This document shows positions 41,991 to 50,514 of a DNA stretch of 64,000 nucleotides, piece by piece. Every line of letters starts with the position of its first letter. Within the stretch, counting starts at the first letter, position 1. The position numbers and the translations under genes were made by a program. The stretch comes from UMGS1498 sp900552335 (lineage in GTDB: Bacteria; Bacillota_I; Bacilli_A; RF39; UBA660). The notes beneath the pieces are model-generated. The model ran no database searches and had not been told where the DNA came from. It was given only the letters and a program-made list of their open reading frames with translations. The stretch is from positions 1-64,000 of the forward strand of contig CABSFU010000001.1 in the NCBI GenBank assembly GCA_902477075.1, in the 5' to 3' direction.

Positions 41991-43374
41991 AGCTTGCATA
42001 ATAGTAATCATATTTATAGCCATATAACTTCTTTTGACTCTTAATATTTACTTTTGTTAGTACTGCTCCTAAGATAAAGGCTTTATTTGATTTTAATTCT
42101 TCTAGACATCCTCTAATAACTTGATAATCCGTTCTTTCTGATTCAATCACATAAATAGTTCCGTCACTTAAATAAGAGACTAACATACCATCTGTCATAG
42201 AGGATATAGGAGGACAATCAATTAATACTAAGTCATAATCTTGTTTTAATTTTTCTATTAATTTAGCAAAACTTTTAGAGTTAATTAACTCAGAAGGATT
42301 GGAAACTTTAGAACCAGCCGCTAATACATCTACTGATATATGATTTTTTTGATCTTCATATTTTTGAACTGCTTCTTTGTAATCTATTTCATTTTTAGAT
42401 AACACAATATCGCTAACACCAATTCCTCTACATAAACCAAAGTTTTTATGTACTTTTGGTTTTCTTAAATCACAATCAACTAGAATTACTTTTTTTTCTA
42501 ACATTGTGAAAGATACAGCTAAATTTGTTAATACCTCTGTTTTCCCTTCACTAGGTACAGTAGATACCGCATTTATTACTTTTAAATCCATAAAATTTAA
42601 ATTTGTTCGAAGCATTCTGATAGATTCAGAAGCTACATTATTTGGTTCATCTACTATTTTGATATTGGTAGTTCTACTTAAATTATTTGGTTTTTTCTTA
42701 TTTTCACTAATTACATTATAATTTGGTATCATTCCAATTGTTTTAATTTTTAAGTATTTTTTAACATCATCATGATTCTTAATTTTATTATCCATGGAAT
42801 CCAATAAGAACGCTAGTGCACAACCTACTACTGAGCCAATAATAAAACCATATATGGTTAGTTTCACCATATTTGGTTCTACTGGTGTTAAGTTTTCCAC
42901 AGCAGAGTCTATTACAACTATATTTTCAATCCCCATGTCTTCTTTCATTTGTTCAATGAAAACACTGGCAATTTCATTTGCTATAATTGGTGCACTTTGA
43001 TAATATTCGCTTCTTACAGAAATAGATAACATTTCTGTATCTGAAACAGTTGATATCTCAATTTTTTGCAATAATTGTTCATATGTTAAATTAGAATTTA
43101 AATTGTGAATTACTTTTTCAATAATTTTTCTACTTTGAAGAATTTGCTTATAAGTTTTTATCATCTTACTGTTGGTCAAAATACCTTCATAATCCACAAT
43201 ACTAGAATTTACTTGTGGTTCTACATATAGAGTAGTTTTGCTTTCATAAATAATTGGTGATGTATATCCATAGAATATAGCACCACTAACCCCTACTAAA
43301 ATAAAGAATAAGATTACTAAAAACCATTTTTTTATAACATCAAATAAATAAGATACATTTAACTCTTCTTCCAT
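41980..43374 (-). CDS. CpsC-CpsD fusion: Wzz-type polysaccharide co-polymerase with BY-kinase
   Basis: A 464-aa protein. The N-terminal Wzz/CpsC half has two membrane helices (14-35 and about 170-190) around an outside loop. The C-terminal BY-kinase has Walker A PSEGKTEVLTNLA, Walker A' VILVDCDLRKP and DLVLIDCPP, and the tyrosine tail YGYKYDYYYASYDK. Fusions like Wzc regulate surface polysaccharide. In Bacillota the two halves are usually separate genes; here they are joined. No glycosyltransferases are nearby. The upstream terminator and promoter overlap its SD. Confidence 0.88.
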   Translation of the reverse strand: MEEELNVSYLFDVIKKWFLVILFFILVGVSGAIFYGYTSPIIYESKTTLYVEPQVNSSIVDYEGILTNSKMIKTYKQILQSRKIIEKVIHNLNSNLTYEQLLQKIEISTVSDTEMLSISVRSEYYQSAPIIANEIASVFIEQMKEDMGIENIVVIDSAVENLTPVEPNMVKLTIYGFIIGSVVGCALAFLLDSMDNKIKNHDDVKKYLKIKTIGMIPNYNVISENKKKPNNLSRTTNIKIVDEPNNVASESIRMLRTNLNFMDLKVINAVSTVPSEGKTEVLTNLAVSFTMLEKKVILVDCDLRKPKVHKNFGLCRGIGVSDIVLSKNEIDYKEAVQKYEDQKNHISVDVLAAGSKVSNPSELINSKSFAKLIEKLKQDYDLVLIDCPPISSMTDGMLVSYLSDGTIYVIESERTDYQVIRGCLEELKSNKAFILGAVLTKVNIKSQKKLYGYKYDYYYASYDK

Positions 43375-43379
43375 AAAAA

Positions 43380-43407
43380 AAGCCCCCTTTTTCCTTATGT
43401 GGGGCTT
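43380..43407 (-). terminator. terminator of the pseudo-kinase gene, overlapping the CpsCD start region
   Basis: On the minus strand AAGCCCC / GGGGCTT (43401-43407 with 43380-43386) is followed by seven T and then directly by the CpsCD ATG at 43374. The right arm contains the AAGGGGG likely used as SD. It ends the upstream gene about 50 bp beyond its stop. Confidence 0.75.
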
Positions 43408-43436
43408 ATTCTAGCACATGTCACTTTTTTTGTCAA
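43408..43436 (-). promoter_or_regulatory. promoter of the CpsCD-CpsB operon
   Basis: Minus-strand perfect -35 TTGACA (43431-43436), 17-bp spacer and -10 TAGAAT (43408-43413). The predicted start is near 43401, inside the terminator's left arm, so CpsCD transcripts would avoid forming the full terminator stem. Confidence 0.75.
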
Positions 43437-43455
43437 ATTATTTTAATCAATTATT

Positions 43456-45264
43456 TTAATCAATGTGTTCTTTTATTGTTTCAAGAAGATTATTTTTATT
43501 GACTGGCATGAATATTACATCTTTATAACCTTTTTCTTGATATCTTTCTTTCATACCAAATCCTTTATTATTGGATATTAATATTACTGGTATTTTATAG
43601 CCAGGGGTATCCTTTATTTTTAGCATTGTATCTTCGCTACTTAATCTTTCTAAATTTTCTTCCATTAATATAATATTATATTTTTCTTTGTTTCTTAATC
43701 TTTCTAAGCAAGGTTGTCCACCATTTACTTCTACAATATCATAAGGTGATTTTTTTAAAAAATAATTAATTTTTTTACTTAATTCAGCAGAATTTATAAC
43801 CAATAAGATTTTTTTATTTTGCTTTAACATTTTTTCATATTGATCTACTTTTTCTTCTATTTCTGTTTTATTTTCTGTTTTAATAATTTGATCTACTGCT
43901 ATAGTGAATTTTGTTCCTACACCCAATTCACTTTTAACTGTTATACTTCCATTCATCAAATCTATTAATGATTTGGCTATTCCTAAATTATTTTTTGTAT
44001 CATCCACAATTTTTAATTTTTTATCACTATATATTTTTTCTTTGTCAAATAAATGCTCCAATTCAGTGCTTTCTATACCAGAGCCAGAATCTTCTACAGT
44101 GATTATTAATCGGCAAATATCATTTTTAATGATAGAATTAACATTTAATTCTATAAATCCTTTTTCTGTATATTCCCTTGAATTTTCTAAAATTATATTG
44201 AGTATTTGCTTAATTCTAATAGAATCTCCATATAAATATTCCGGAATACTTTTATCATAGTTGAATCGATATTTTACATTAGAATTGATTGTTTTTTCAA
44301 ATGATTTACTTATCATATAAAACATACTATAAGTATTATATTTATTTTTTTTGATACTTATTTTTTGCTTTTCAATTTCGGTTATATCTAATATATTGCT
44401 GACTAATTGACTTAATGAACCTATCGAATTTTGGACTTTTCTTATTTCATTTTTTAATTCTTCGGGATCATCACTATTAAGTGCTTCACTCGTTATCGTT
44501 TTGATATTCGCAATTGGCGTTGTAAGATCTTTGGATATGTTAACTAAAAATTCATTTTTAGATGCATTACTTTCTTCTTCCTTTTCTTTCATTTTATGAA
44601 ATTCATTTAACATTTTTAAATCTGGATTTTCGATTGTAAAATACATAATCATATCAATATATACCATTATAGCTGGTATAACAATTAATGTAGGAGATAA
44701 ACTTCTTAAATAGATAGCTAATACCATAAATACAATCAAAGTAACATAAGGAATACATTTTTTTAATTTAACGAATTTTAAATTTTTTAGTACAACTATG
44801 AAAATGGCTAGAAAATAAATGGTCGCAATTGCTAAAACAAAATTAGTTGCCGTACCAGCTACTCCCATAGCACCATTATCGTTAATAATATCTATTGGTA
44901 ATAAAAATTCAATTATTATGAAGATTACGTCCAAAACCATACATAGATTACGAAGAGTTATATATTTTTTTTCATCTTTATATGTAATATAAAACATATA
45001 TAAAAATAATAAAGTAGGCCATAAAACGTAATAAATCATATCAATTTTATTTAGTATTCTTAACAACCCATATGGAATACTATTAAAATCCATATATCCA
45101 AATGATACTTCTAATATTACTAATAATACATCAATACAACTTGCTACAATCATTACTCCATAAATTTTTGTTTCAATTGAATTAATTTTCTTCTTACAAA
45201 AAAAGACAATCATAAGTAAAATAATACAAAGCAATCCACAGATTGAAAAATACTGATTTGTCAT
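43456..45264 (-). CDS. degenerate hybrid histidine kinase (pseudokinase)
   Basis: A 602-aa membrane protein: about seven membrane helices (1-215), a HisKA-like helix, an HATPase domain (about 345-460: N-box NIILENSREY, G1 DSGSGIES, G2 LGIAKSLIDLMNG) and a receiver-like domain (about 483-602). The H-box reads VNISKDLTTP, so the acceptor His is Lys245. The receiver has VINSAE instead of acidic VDD-type residues and MEENLE in place of the acceptor Asp (E535). It should bind ATP but not transfer phosphate normally. It sits upstream of CpsCD. Confidence 0.8.
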   Translation of the reverse strand: MTNQYFSICGLLCIILLMIVFFCKKKINSIETKIYGVMIVASCIDVLLVILEVSFGYMDFNSIPYGLLRILNKIDMIYYVLWPTLLFLYMFYITYKDEKKYITLRNLCMVLDVIFIIIEFLLPIDIINDNGAMGVAGTATNFVLAIATIYFLAIFIVVLKNLKFVKLKKCIPYVTLIVFMVLAIYLRSLSPTLIVIPAIMVYIDMIMYFTIENPDLKMLNEFHKMKEKEEESNASKNEFLVNISKDLTTPIANIKTITSEALNSDDPEELKNEIRKVQNSIGSLSQLVSNILDITEIEKQKISIKKNKYNTYSMFYMISKSFEKTINSNVKYRFNYDKSIPEYLYGDSIRIKQILNIILENSREYTEKGFIELNVNSIIKNDICRLIITVEDSGSGIESTELEHLFDKEKIYSDKKLKIVDDTKNNLGIAKSLIDLMNGSITVKSELGVGTKFTIAVDQIIKTENKTEIEEKVDQYEKMLKQNKKILLVINSAELSKKINYFLKKSPYDIVEVNGGQPCLERLRNKEKYNIILMEENLERLSSEDTMLKIKDTPGYKIPVILISNNKGFGMKERYQEKGYKDVIFMPVNKNNLLETIKEHID

Positions 45265-45322
45265 TTTACATCACCTATTTTAATTATATCAAACTAATTT
45301 TTTATTGTAAATAATACAAAAT

Positions 45323-45348
45323 AACACACAAATCATTTTTTGTGCGTT
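45323..45348 (-). terminator. terminator of the acyltransferase gene
   Basis: On the minus strand the stem AACGCACAAA / TTTGTGTGTT (one G-T pair) around AAATGA is followed by ATTTTGT. It overlaps the stop codon. Confidence 0.65.
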
Positions 45349-46274
45349 ATTCCAGGAACAAATTCATTGTGATCATTTAAAGTATACTCATTTTCATAAT
45401 TACCATTTTTATCTTTTAGTAAATATTTAAATTCATGATCAGCATCATATTCAAAACCAAAAGCATCAAATTTTTTTAAATACGTATGATTTAAATATAC
45501 TTGTTGATTAACATCCTCCAAAGATTTTTTATGTATACCAAGTTTTTTCCATAAATTTTTTCGCATTTCTTCCATTGTATTTTCAATTAATTTCGTTTTT
45601 TGTATAATATTATCTTCTGGTTTTACTAGAATTGGCTTACCAAATTGAACGATACACTTTGAATATAATTCTTTTTCTTTATCTACAACATCAGGTACTT
45701 CCACATATTCAAATATAGTAGGTATAACCATCTTGTTTGTTATAATAGCAGATTGAGTACCACCAGCTTTTATTTTTTGCATAGGTTTAATCGGATGTAG
45801 ATTCCATGTTCCTTCCCCAAAAATAATACCATCTTCTCCGTCCATAATTTTCTTTGAAAATGTCATTAAACCTTCTAAAGATGATTGTTTATCTTCTCTG
45901 TTAATTAATGTTACATCTCCTAGTTTAAACATTTGCAAACTTATGAAATTTAAACAATCTGACGCAGCAAATGGTGTAACATTTCTTTTCATTTCATTAA
46001 ATACTTCTTGTGTTGTAAAAAAATCATGTGAATTAGAATGATTACATATAAAAACCGCTGAATCATCTTTTGGAATATTTTCATCACCATATATTTCTAA
46101 TTTATAATTTCTTAGATGAGGCGCTAATAAAGAAATTAACTTCTTACTGATTTTTTTTGATTCTATATTTACTTTAAGTGAATCACAATATTCCTTCACG
46201 ATTTGATAATATTTTATTTTTTCTTCAAGAGATAAACCTTCTAGATTTTTCAATGATAAAAATTTTTCTAACAT
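45333..46274 (-). CDS. PlsC-like 1-acyl-sn-glycerol-3-phosphate acyltransferase family protein
   Basis: A 313-aa protein. The acyltransferase motifs are NHSNSHDFF (H-x4-D, near residue 100) and FGEGTWNLHP (in place of FPEGTR) with a VIPTIFEYVEV stretch after it. It lacks a clear transmembrane helix. It should move acyl chains onto glycerol phosphates or a related acceptor. The start at 46274 has GGGAG; it follows the esterase by one base, so the two may serve lipid remodelling together. Confidence 0.75.
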   Translation of the reverse strand: MLEKFLSLKNLEGLSLEEKIKYYQIVKEYCDSLKVNIESKKISKKLISLLAPHLRNYKLEIYGDENIPKDDSAVFICNHSNSHDFFTTQEVFNEMKRNVTPFAASDCLNFISLQMFKLGDVTLINREDKQSSLEGLMTFSKKIMDGEDGIIFGEGTWNLHPIKPMQKIKAGGTQSAIITNKMVIPTIFEYVEVPDVVDKEKELYSKCIVQFGKPILVKPEDNIIQKTKLIENTMEEMRKNLWKKLGIHKKSLEDVNQQVYLNHTYLKKFDAFGFEYDADHEFKYLLKDKNGNYENEYTLNDHNEFVPGITHKK

Positions 46275-46275
46275 A

Positions 46276-47169
46276 CTAATTCTCCCCCATAATATAATGA
46301 TATATTTCTTCAATTATTATTTTAGATTCAGAAATTGGATAAAGTTCAAAGTTATGAAATTGATTTTCGAATTGGACAAATTTATAATTGATTCCCAATG
46401 GTTTTATTTTATTAATCAATTTTATACAATCTGGTTGACATATTTCATTTCCACCACAAGAAATAAATACCTTATTTAAATTTTCTAAATTACCATAGAT
46501 AGGGCTAACCCTATAATCATTAATATCGTATTTACCTGCCCATATTTTTCCACAATAACGATTTCCTACTATAGAACAGACAATATCTTTTTTTTCATTT
46601 ATTTTTGGATTGCTTAATGACACATCTAACCAAGGGCTTAACATAATTGCTGCTGTTGGTTTTTTTATATTTTCTTTTGTTAATAATAGATTTAATGATA
46701 GAACAGACCCTCCACCAGCAGAATCACCAATTAGATATATTTTTTGATTTTTAGTTAATAACAATTGATATATTTGCTTCATTTCTTCTAATAGTTCCTC
46801 TGATGTTCCACTAGGAATTGTTTTATATAATGGAAATATAAGGGTTGAATTCAATTTTTTAGCAACTTTTTTTACAAAATTTATTTGCATAGGCAAAGGT
46901 TTGTCTATAAAGGACCCTCCATGAATATATAACAAAAAGGAATCTTTATTGTTTTCTAACGATCCATTCCAAGTATATAATGTATATCCATTATAATCTA
47001 TTTTTGACATTCCTTTGAAAGCAGTTTTATTTACTTTTTTTCTATTGCATTTTGCAATATATTTTTTTGTATTTGATATTGAATTTGTATTTTTTTTAAA
47101 TCCTGATATTTTGATTAATATTTTTACAATTCTACTCTTAAATGAATTATTAGAATAATTTATTTCCAT
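46276..47169 (-). CDS. alpha/beta-hydrolase, HSL-type esterase
   Basis: A 297-aa esterase. The oxyanion motif is YIHGGSFI, the nucleophile elbow GDSAGGGSVL, and the late catalytic pair is D (near VFISCGGNEICQPD) and H in QFHNFEL. This is the hormone-sensitive-lipase family (bacterial esterases/acetyl hydrolases). It sits just upstream of the acyltransferase gene, overlapping within two bases. Substrate is unknown. Confidence 0.85.
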   Translation of the reverse strand: MEINYSNNSFKSRIVKILIKISGFKKNTNSISNTKKYIAKCNRKKVNKTAFKGMSKIDYNGYTLYTWNGSLENNKDSFLLYIHGGSFIDKPLPMQINFVKKVAKKLNSTLIFPLYKTIPSGTSEELLEEMKQIYQLLLTKNQKIYLIGDSAGGGSVLSLNLLLTKENIKKPTAAIMLSPWLDVSLSNPKINEKKDIVCSIVGNRYCGKIWAGKYDINDYRVSPIYGNLENLNKVFISCGGNEICQPDCIKLINKIKPLGINYKFVQFENQFHNFELYPISESKIIIEEIYHYIMGEN

Positions 47170-47232
47170 ACATAACACCATAACTATTGTATCATAATTT
47201 TGAAAATAATTATTGTTTTTTATTTATAAATT

Positions 47233-47257
47233 AAAAAAAGATGCTTATGCAGCATCT
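47233..47257 (-). terminator. terminator of the ribosomal supercluster
   Basis: On the minus strand AGATGCT / AGCATCT with loop GCATA is followed by seven T. It overlaps the rplQ stop codon and ends the transcript that starts near 61347. Confidence 0.9.
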
Positions 47258-47601
47258 CCTTCTACTAATTCTAAAATTACCATTAAAGCGTCGTCTCCTC
47301 TTCTTTCTGATAATTTTATAATTCTTGTATATCCACCATTACGAGTTGCATAACGTTTTGCTAGATCATCAAAAACTTTTTTAGTTGCTTCTGTATCATT
47401 TTGCATAAACGCTAATGCTTTTCTTCTTGAAACTAATGATCCATCTTTTCCGTAAGTAATCATTTTATCAACAAATTTTCTTACTTCTTTAGCTCTTGTT
47501 TCCGTAGTTTCAATACGTTCATTCATAATTAAGTTTCTAGTTAAATTTGCTAACATACTTCTTCTATGTTTGCAAGTTCTACCTAACTTTCTATAAGCCA
47601 T
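47245..47601 (-). CDS. rplQ: 50S ribosomal protein L17
   Basis: A 118-aa bL17 protein: MAYRKLGRTCKHRRSMLANLTRNLI, the TTETRAKEVRKFVDKMITYGK block and the end RRGDDALMVILELV. It is the last gene of the spc/alpha region, 14 bp after rpoA, with SD GGAGG. Length is normal. Confidence 0.97.
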   Translation of the reverse strand: MAYRKLGRTCKHRRSMLANLTRNLIMNERIETTETRAKEVRKFVDKMITYGKDGSLVSRRKALAFMQNDTEATKKVFDDLAKRYATRNGGYTRIIKLSERRGDDALMVILELVEGDAA

Positions 47602-47615
47602 ATTAATCCTCCGTT

Positions 47616-48566
47616 CTAATCTTCTTCGCGGAATTTAAGTCCCATATCTTTAATTTTGTCTATTACTTCTTTTAAAGATTTTTTACCTAAATTACGTATT
47701 TTCATCATTTCTAATTCAGTTTTTTCTGTTAAGTCACCCAAAGTATTAATACCTGCTCTTTTTAAACAATTATAAGCTCTAACAGAGAAATCTAAATCAT
47801 CAATTGATGTTTCTAATTTTTTAAGTTTAGAATCTTCTTGTTTTGCATTCATAACTCCAGTTGTATCTGCTATTTCACTTAAATCAGTTAAAATATTTAA
47901 ATGTTCAATTAATATTTTTGATGCTAAAGCCATTGCTTCTTCTGGACGAAGAGAACCATTTGTAGAAACGTTCATAATTAATTTATCATAATTAGCGTCT
48001 TGTCCTACACGAGCACTTTCTACATCATAACGAACATTTTCAATTGGAGAATATAGTGCATCAATTGGAATAAATCCAACTTTATCATCTTCTACAAAAC
48101 TTTTGTTTTCTGTTGATGGAACATATCCTCTACCACTAGAGATAATAAATTCCATTTCTAACTTTCCACCTTTAGCTAAAGTAGCAATTACTTGATCTGG
48201 ATTAATGATTTCTACATCATCATCTGTTTCGATATCGGCTGCTGTTACTACTCTTTCTTCTGAAACAGAAAGATGAGCATGTGAAACACCTTCTGATGAT
48301 TTCTTTACAACAACACTTTTTAAATTAAGAATGATAGATGTTACATCTTCTACGACACCATCCATGGCTTGGAATTCATGCATTACACCATCTATTCTTA
48401 CTGCAACAATTGCACTTCCTGGCATACTTGATAACATTACTCTTCTAAGTGCATTACCTAAAGTTGTACCAAATCCTCTTTCTAAAGGTTCGATTTCAAA
48501 TTTTCCATAATTATTATTTTCGATATAATCAGTTATTTTATATATTGGTTTTTCAAAGTTTAACAC
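47616..48566 (-). CDS. rpoA: RNA polymerase alpha subunit
   Basis: A 316-aa core subunit. The N-terminal assembly domain runs from FEKPIYKITDYIENN with EPLERGFGTTLGNALRRVMLSSMPG and a late YSPIENVRYDVESARVGQ. The C-terminal domain (about 245-316, DLDFSVRAYNCLKRAGINTLGDLTEKTE, NLGKKSLKEV) binds UP elements and activators. The GTG start at 48566 is chosen because AAGGAG is 8 nt upstream; the longer frame runs into rpsK. It lies in alpha-operon order. Confidence 0.96.
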   Translation of the reverse strand: MLNFEKPIYKITDYIENNNYGKFEIEPLERGFGTTLGNALRRVMLSSMPGSAIVAVRIDGVMHEFQAMDGVVEDVTSIILNLKSVVVKKSSEGVSHAHLSVSEERVVTAADIETDDDVEIINPDQVIATLAKGGKLEMEFIISSGRGYVPSTENKSFVEDDKVGFIPIDALYSPIENVRYDVESARVGQDANYDKLIMNVSTNGSLRPEEAMALASKILIEHLNILTDLSEIADTTGVMNAKQEDSKLKKLETSIDDLDFSVRAYNCLKRAGINTLGDLTEKTELEMMKIRNLGKKSLKEVIDKIKDMGLKFREED

Positions 48567-48585
48567 TTTAATCACTCCTTTTCTT

Positions 48586-48969
48586 TTATCCACGAGGACG
48601 TTTTGGTGGACGACATCCATTGTGTGGTACAGGTGTTACATCAGTGATTGATAAAATTTCTAGACCAGCTGTTTGTAATGAACGAATTGCTGTTTCACGT
48701 CCAGAACCTAATCCGTTAACGAAAACTTCAACTTTTCTCATTCCCATATCATATGCAGCACGTCCTGCAGCTTCTGCTGACATACCTGCAGCAAATGGAG
48801 TTGATTTTTTACTTCCTTTAAAACCTAATGTTCCAGCAGATGCCCAACTAAGTGCATTACCTTCTTTATCACTAAGTGTTACAATAGTGTTATTGAAAGT
48901 TGAACGAATATATGCTCTACCTTCTGGTACATTTTTCTTAACTTTACGTTTTCTTGGTTTGTAAGCCAT
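48586..48969 (-). CDS. rpsK: 30S ribosomal protein S11
   Basis: A 127-aa uS11 of the platform. It has the core IRSTFNNTIVTLSDKEGNALSWASAGTLGFKGSKKSTPFAA and the conserved basic end VPHNGCRPPKRPRG. SD AGGAGG precedes the start. Order rpsM-rpsK-rpoA is standard. Confidence 0.97.
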   Translation of the reverse strand: MAYKPRKRKVKKNVPEGRAYIRSTFNNTIVTLSDKEGNALSWASAGTLGFKGSKKSTPFAAGMSAEAAGRAAYDMGMRKVEVFVNGLGSGRETAIRSLQTAGLEILSITDVTPVPHNGCRPPKRPRG

Positions 48970-48994
48970 ATATATAACCTCCTTTTACAGTTTA

Positions 48995-49360
48995 TTATTT
49001 TTTCTTATTAGCTACTGTTTTTCCTTTACCTTTACGAGTTCTTGCATTTCTATTTGTTCTTTGACCTCTTACTGGTAATCCTTTTTTATGACGAGTTCCT
49101 TGATATGAATTAATCTCCATTTTAGTTTTAATATTCATATTTACTTCACGTCTTAAATCACCTTCGATTGTGTATTTATCAACTTGAGTACGAATAGCAT
49201 TTAATTCATCATTTGATAAATCTTTTGCTCTTTTGTTGATATCTACACCGGCATCAGCTAATATTTGGTTAGATAAACTTCTACCAATTCCATATATATA
49301 AGTTAATGCTATTTCAATTCTTTTATTATCTGGTATATCTACACCTTTAATACGTGCCAT
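48995..49360 (-). CDS. rpsM: 30S ribosomal protein S13
   Basis: A 121-aa uS13 of the head, contacting the P-site tRNA. Signatures are MARIKGVDIPDNKRIEIALTYIYGIG and GTRHKKGLPVRGQRTNRNARTRKG. It has full length, SD AGGAGGTG. Confidence 0.97.
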   Translation of the reverse strand: MARIKGVDIPDNKRIEIALTYIYGIGRSLSNQILADAGVDINKRAKDLSNDELNAIRTQVDKYTIEGDLRREVNMNIKTKMEINSYQGTRHKKGLPVRGQRTNRNARTRKGKGKTVANKKK

Positions 49361-49375
49361 AAAACACCTCCTATA

Positions 49376-49489
49376 TTAACCTTGTCTTTGTTTATGTTTT
49401 GGATTCTTACAGATAACTCTTAAAGATCCTTTTCTTTTAATAATTTTACAATCTGAACAGATTGGTTTTACTGATGGTTTAACTTTCAT
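49376..49489 (-). CDS. rpmJ: 50S ribosomal protein L36
   Basis: A 37-aa bL36 gene between rpsM and infA. The product starts MKVKPSVKPICSDCKIIKRKG and ends KNPKHKQRQG. It keeps the C-C-C-H zinc site (CSDC, VICKNPKHK), so it is the zinc form. SD-like GAGGG lies upstream of the ATG at 49489. Confidence 0.95.
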   Translation of the reverse strand: MKVKPSVKPICSDCKIIKRKGSLRVICKNPKHKQRQG

Positions 49490-49500
49490 ATTCTACCCTC

Positions 49501-49764
49501 CTATTTTCTATAGGTTATACGCCCACGTGTTAAATCATATTCTGATAATTCTAAAACTACTGTATCACCTGGTAAAATGCGAATATAGTTCATTCGGATT
49601 TTACCAGAAACGTGAGCTACTACAGTATGTTTATTTGGTAGTTCTACGCGAAATTGTCCTCCCGGTAAAACATCTAATACTTTTCCTTCTACTTCAATTG
49701 CAGCTTTTTTACTTACACTTTCACTTGCAACTGTATGTTTTTTATTAACATTTCCTTTTGGCAT
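49501..49764 (-). CDS. infA: translation initiation factor IF-1, N-terminally extended
   Basis: An 87-aa protein. Residues about 22-87 are canonical IF-1 (IEVEGKVLDVLPGGQFRVELPNKHTVVAHVSGKIRMNYIRILPGD..LTRGRITYRK). The first about 20 residues (MPKGNVNKKHTVASESVSKKA) form a basic extension that standard IF-1 of about 72 aa lacks. The start has AGGAGG at good spacing, and no better start exists at the core, so the extension is real. It sits between map and rpmJ as usual. Confidence 0.93.
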   Translation of the reverse strand: MPKGNVNKKHTVASESVSKKAAIEVEGKVLDVLPGGQFRVELPNKHTVVAHVSGKIRMNYIRILPGDTVVLELSEYDLTRGRITYRK

Positions 49765-49767
49765 AAA

Positions 49768-50514
49768 CTACCTCCTTGTTAAAATTTCATACCCATCTTT
49801 TGTTACTAGAATGGTGTGTTCAAAATGTGCAGAAGGTAGGCCATCATCTGTTACAATTGTCCAATCATCATCTAACATTGAAACTTCTTTAGTTCCAAGA
49901 TTTAACATTGGTTCAATTGCAATTGTCATTCCTTCTTTTAAGATAGGTCCAGTATTTTTTTCTCCATAATTTGGTACATCAGGCTCTTCGTGCACTTTTG
50001 TACCGATGCCATGTCCAACTAATTCTTGAACAACACCTAATTTATATTTGTGTGCTACTGATTCAATAGCATTTCCTATATTTCCTAAGTGTACTCCTGC
50101 TTTTACTTCTTTTAAACCAGCCATTAGTGCCTCTTCTGTATGTTTCATTAAATATTCGATTTCTTTACTTGGTGTTCCAATGACATAACTCCATGCAGAA
50201 TCACCATGATAACCTTTATAGCAAGCACCAATATCTAATTTTACAATGTCTCCTTTTTTTAACTTTCTTCTACCTGGAATTCCATGTACAACTTCATCAT
50301 TTACTGATATACATATTGTACCTGGAAAACCATATAGATTTTTGAAAGAAGGGGTAGCACCTTGTTCAAGAATATAATCGTTTGCTAATTTATCTAATTC
50401 TATTGTACTAATTCCTGGTTTTAAAAACTGTTCTAAATAATGATGTGTATCACCAACAATTTTTCCAGCTATTCTCATTAGCTCTATTTCACGTTCTGAT
50501 TTAATACTAATCAT
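49768..50514 (-). CDS. map: methionine aminopeptidase, type I
   Basis: A 248-aa enzyme removing initiator Met. The five metal ligands are present: D in KLDIGACYKGYHGDSA (both Asp), H in VGHGIGTKVHEEP, E in TIAIEPMLNLG and E in SAHFEHTILV. No SH3 N-terminal domain, as in type I. Overlaps adk by 8 bp. Confidence 0.97.
   Translation of the reverse strand: MISIKSEREIELMRIAGKIVGDTHHYLEQFLKPGISTIELDKLANDYILEQGATPSFKNLYGFPGTICISVNDEVVHGIPGRRKLKKGDIVKLDIGACYKGYHGDSAWSYVIGTPSKEIEYLMKHTEEALMAGLKEVKAGVHLGNIGNAIESVAHKYKLGVVQELVGHGIGTKVHEEPDVPNYGEKNTGPILKEGMTIAIEPMLNLGTKEVSMLDDDWTIVTDDGLPSAHFEHTILVTKDGYEILTRR

Noticed and set aside
43375..43407. 5' leader attenuator of CpsCD
   Set aside because: The predicted start of the CpsCD transcript lies inside the left arm, so its RNA would not carry the whole stem. 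It is better explained as the upstream gene's terminator.
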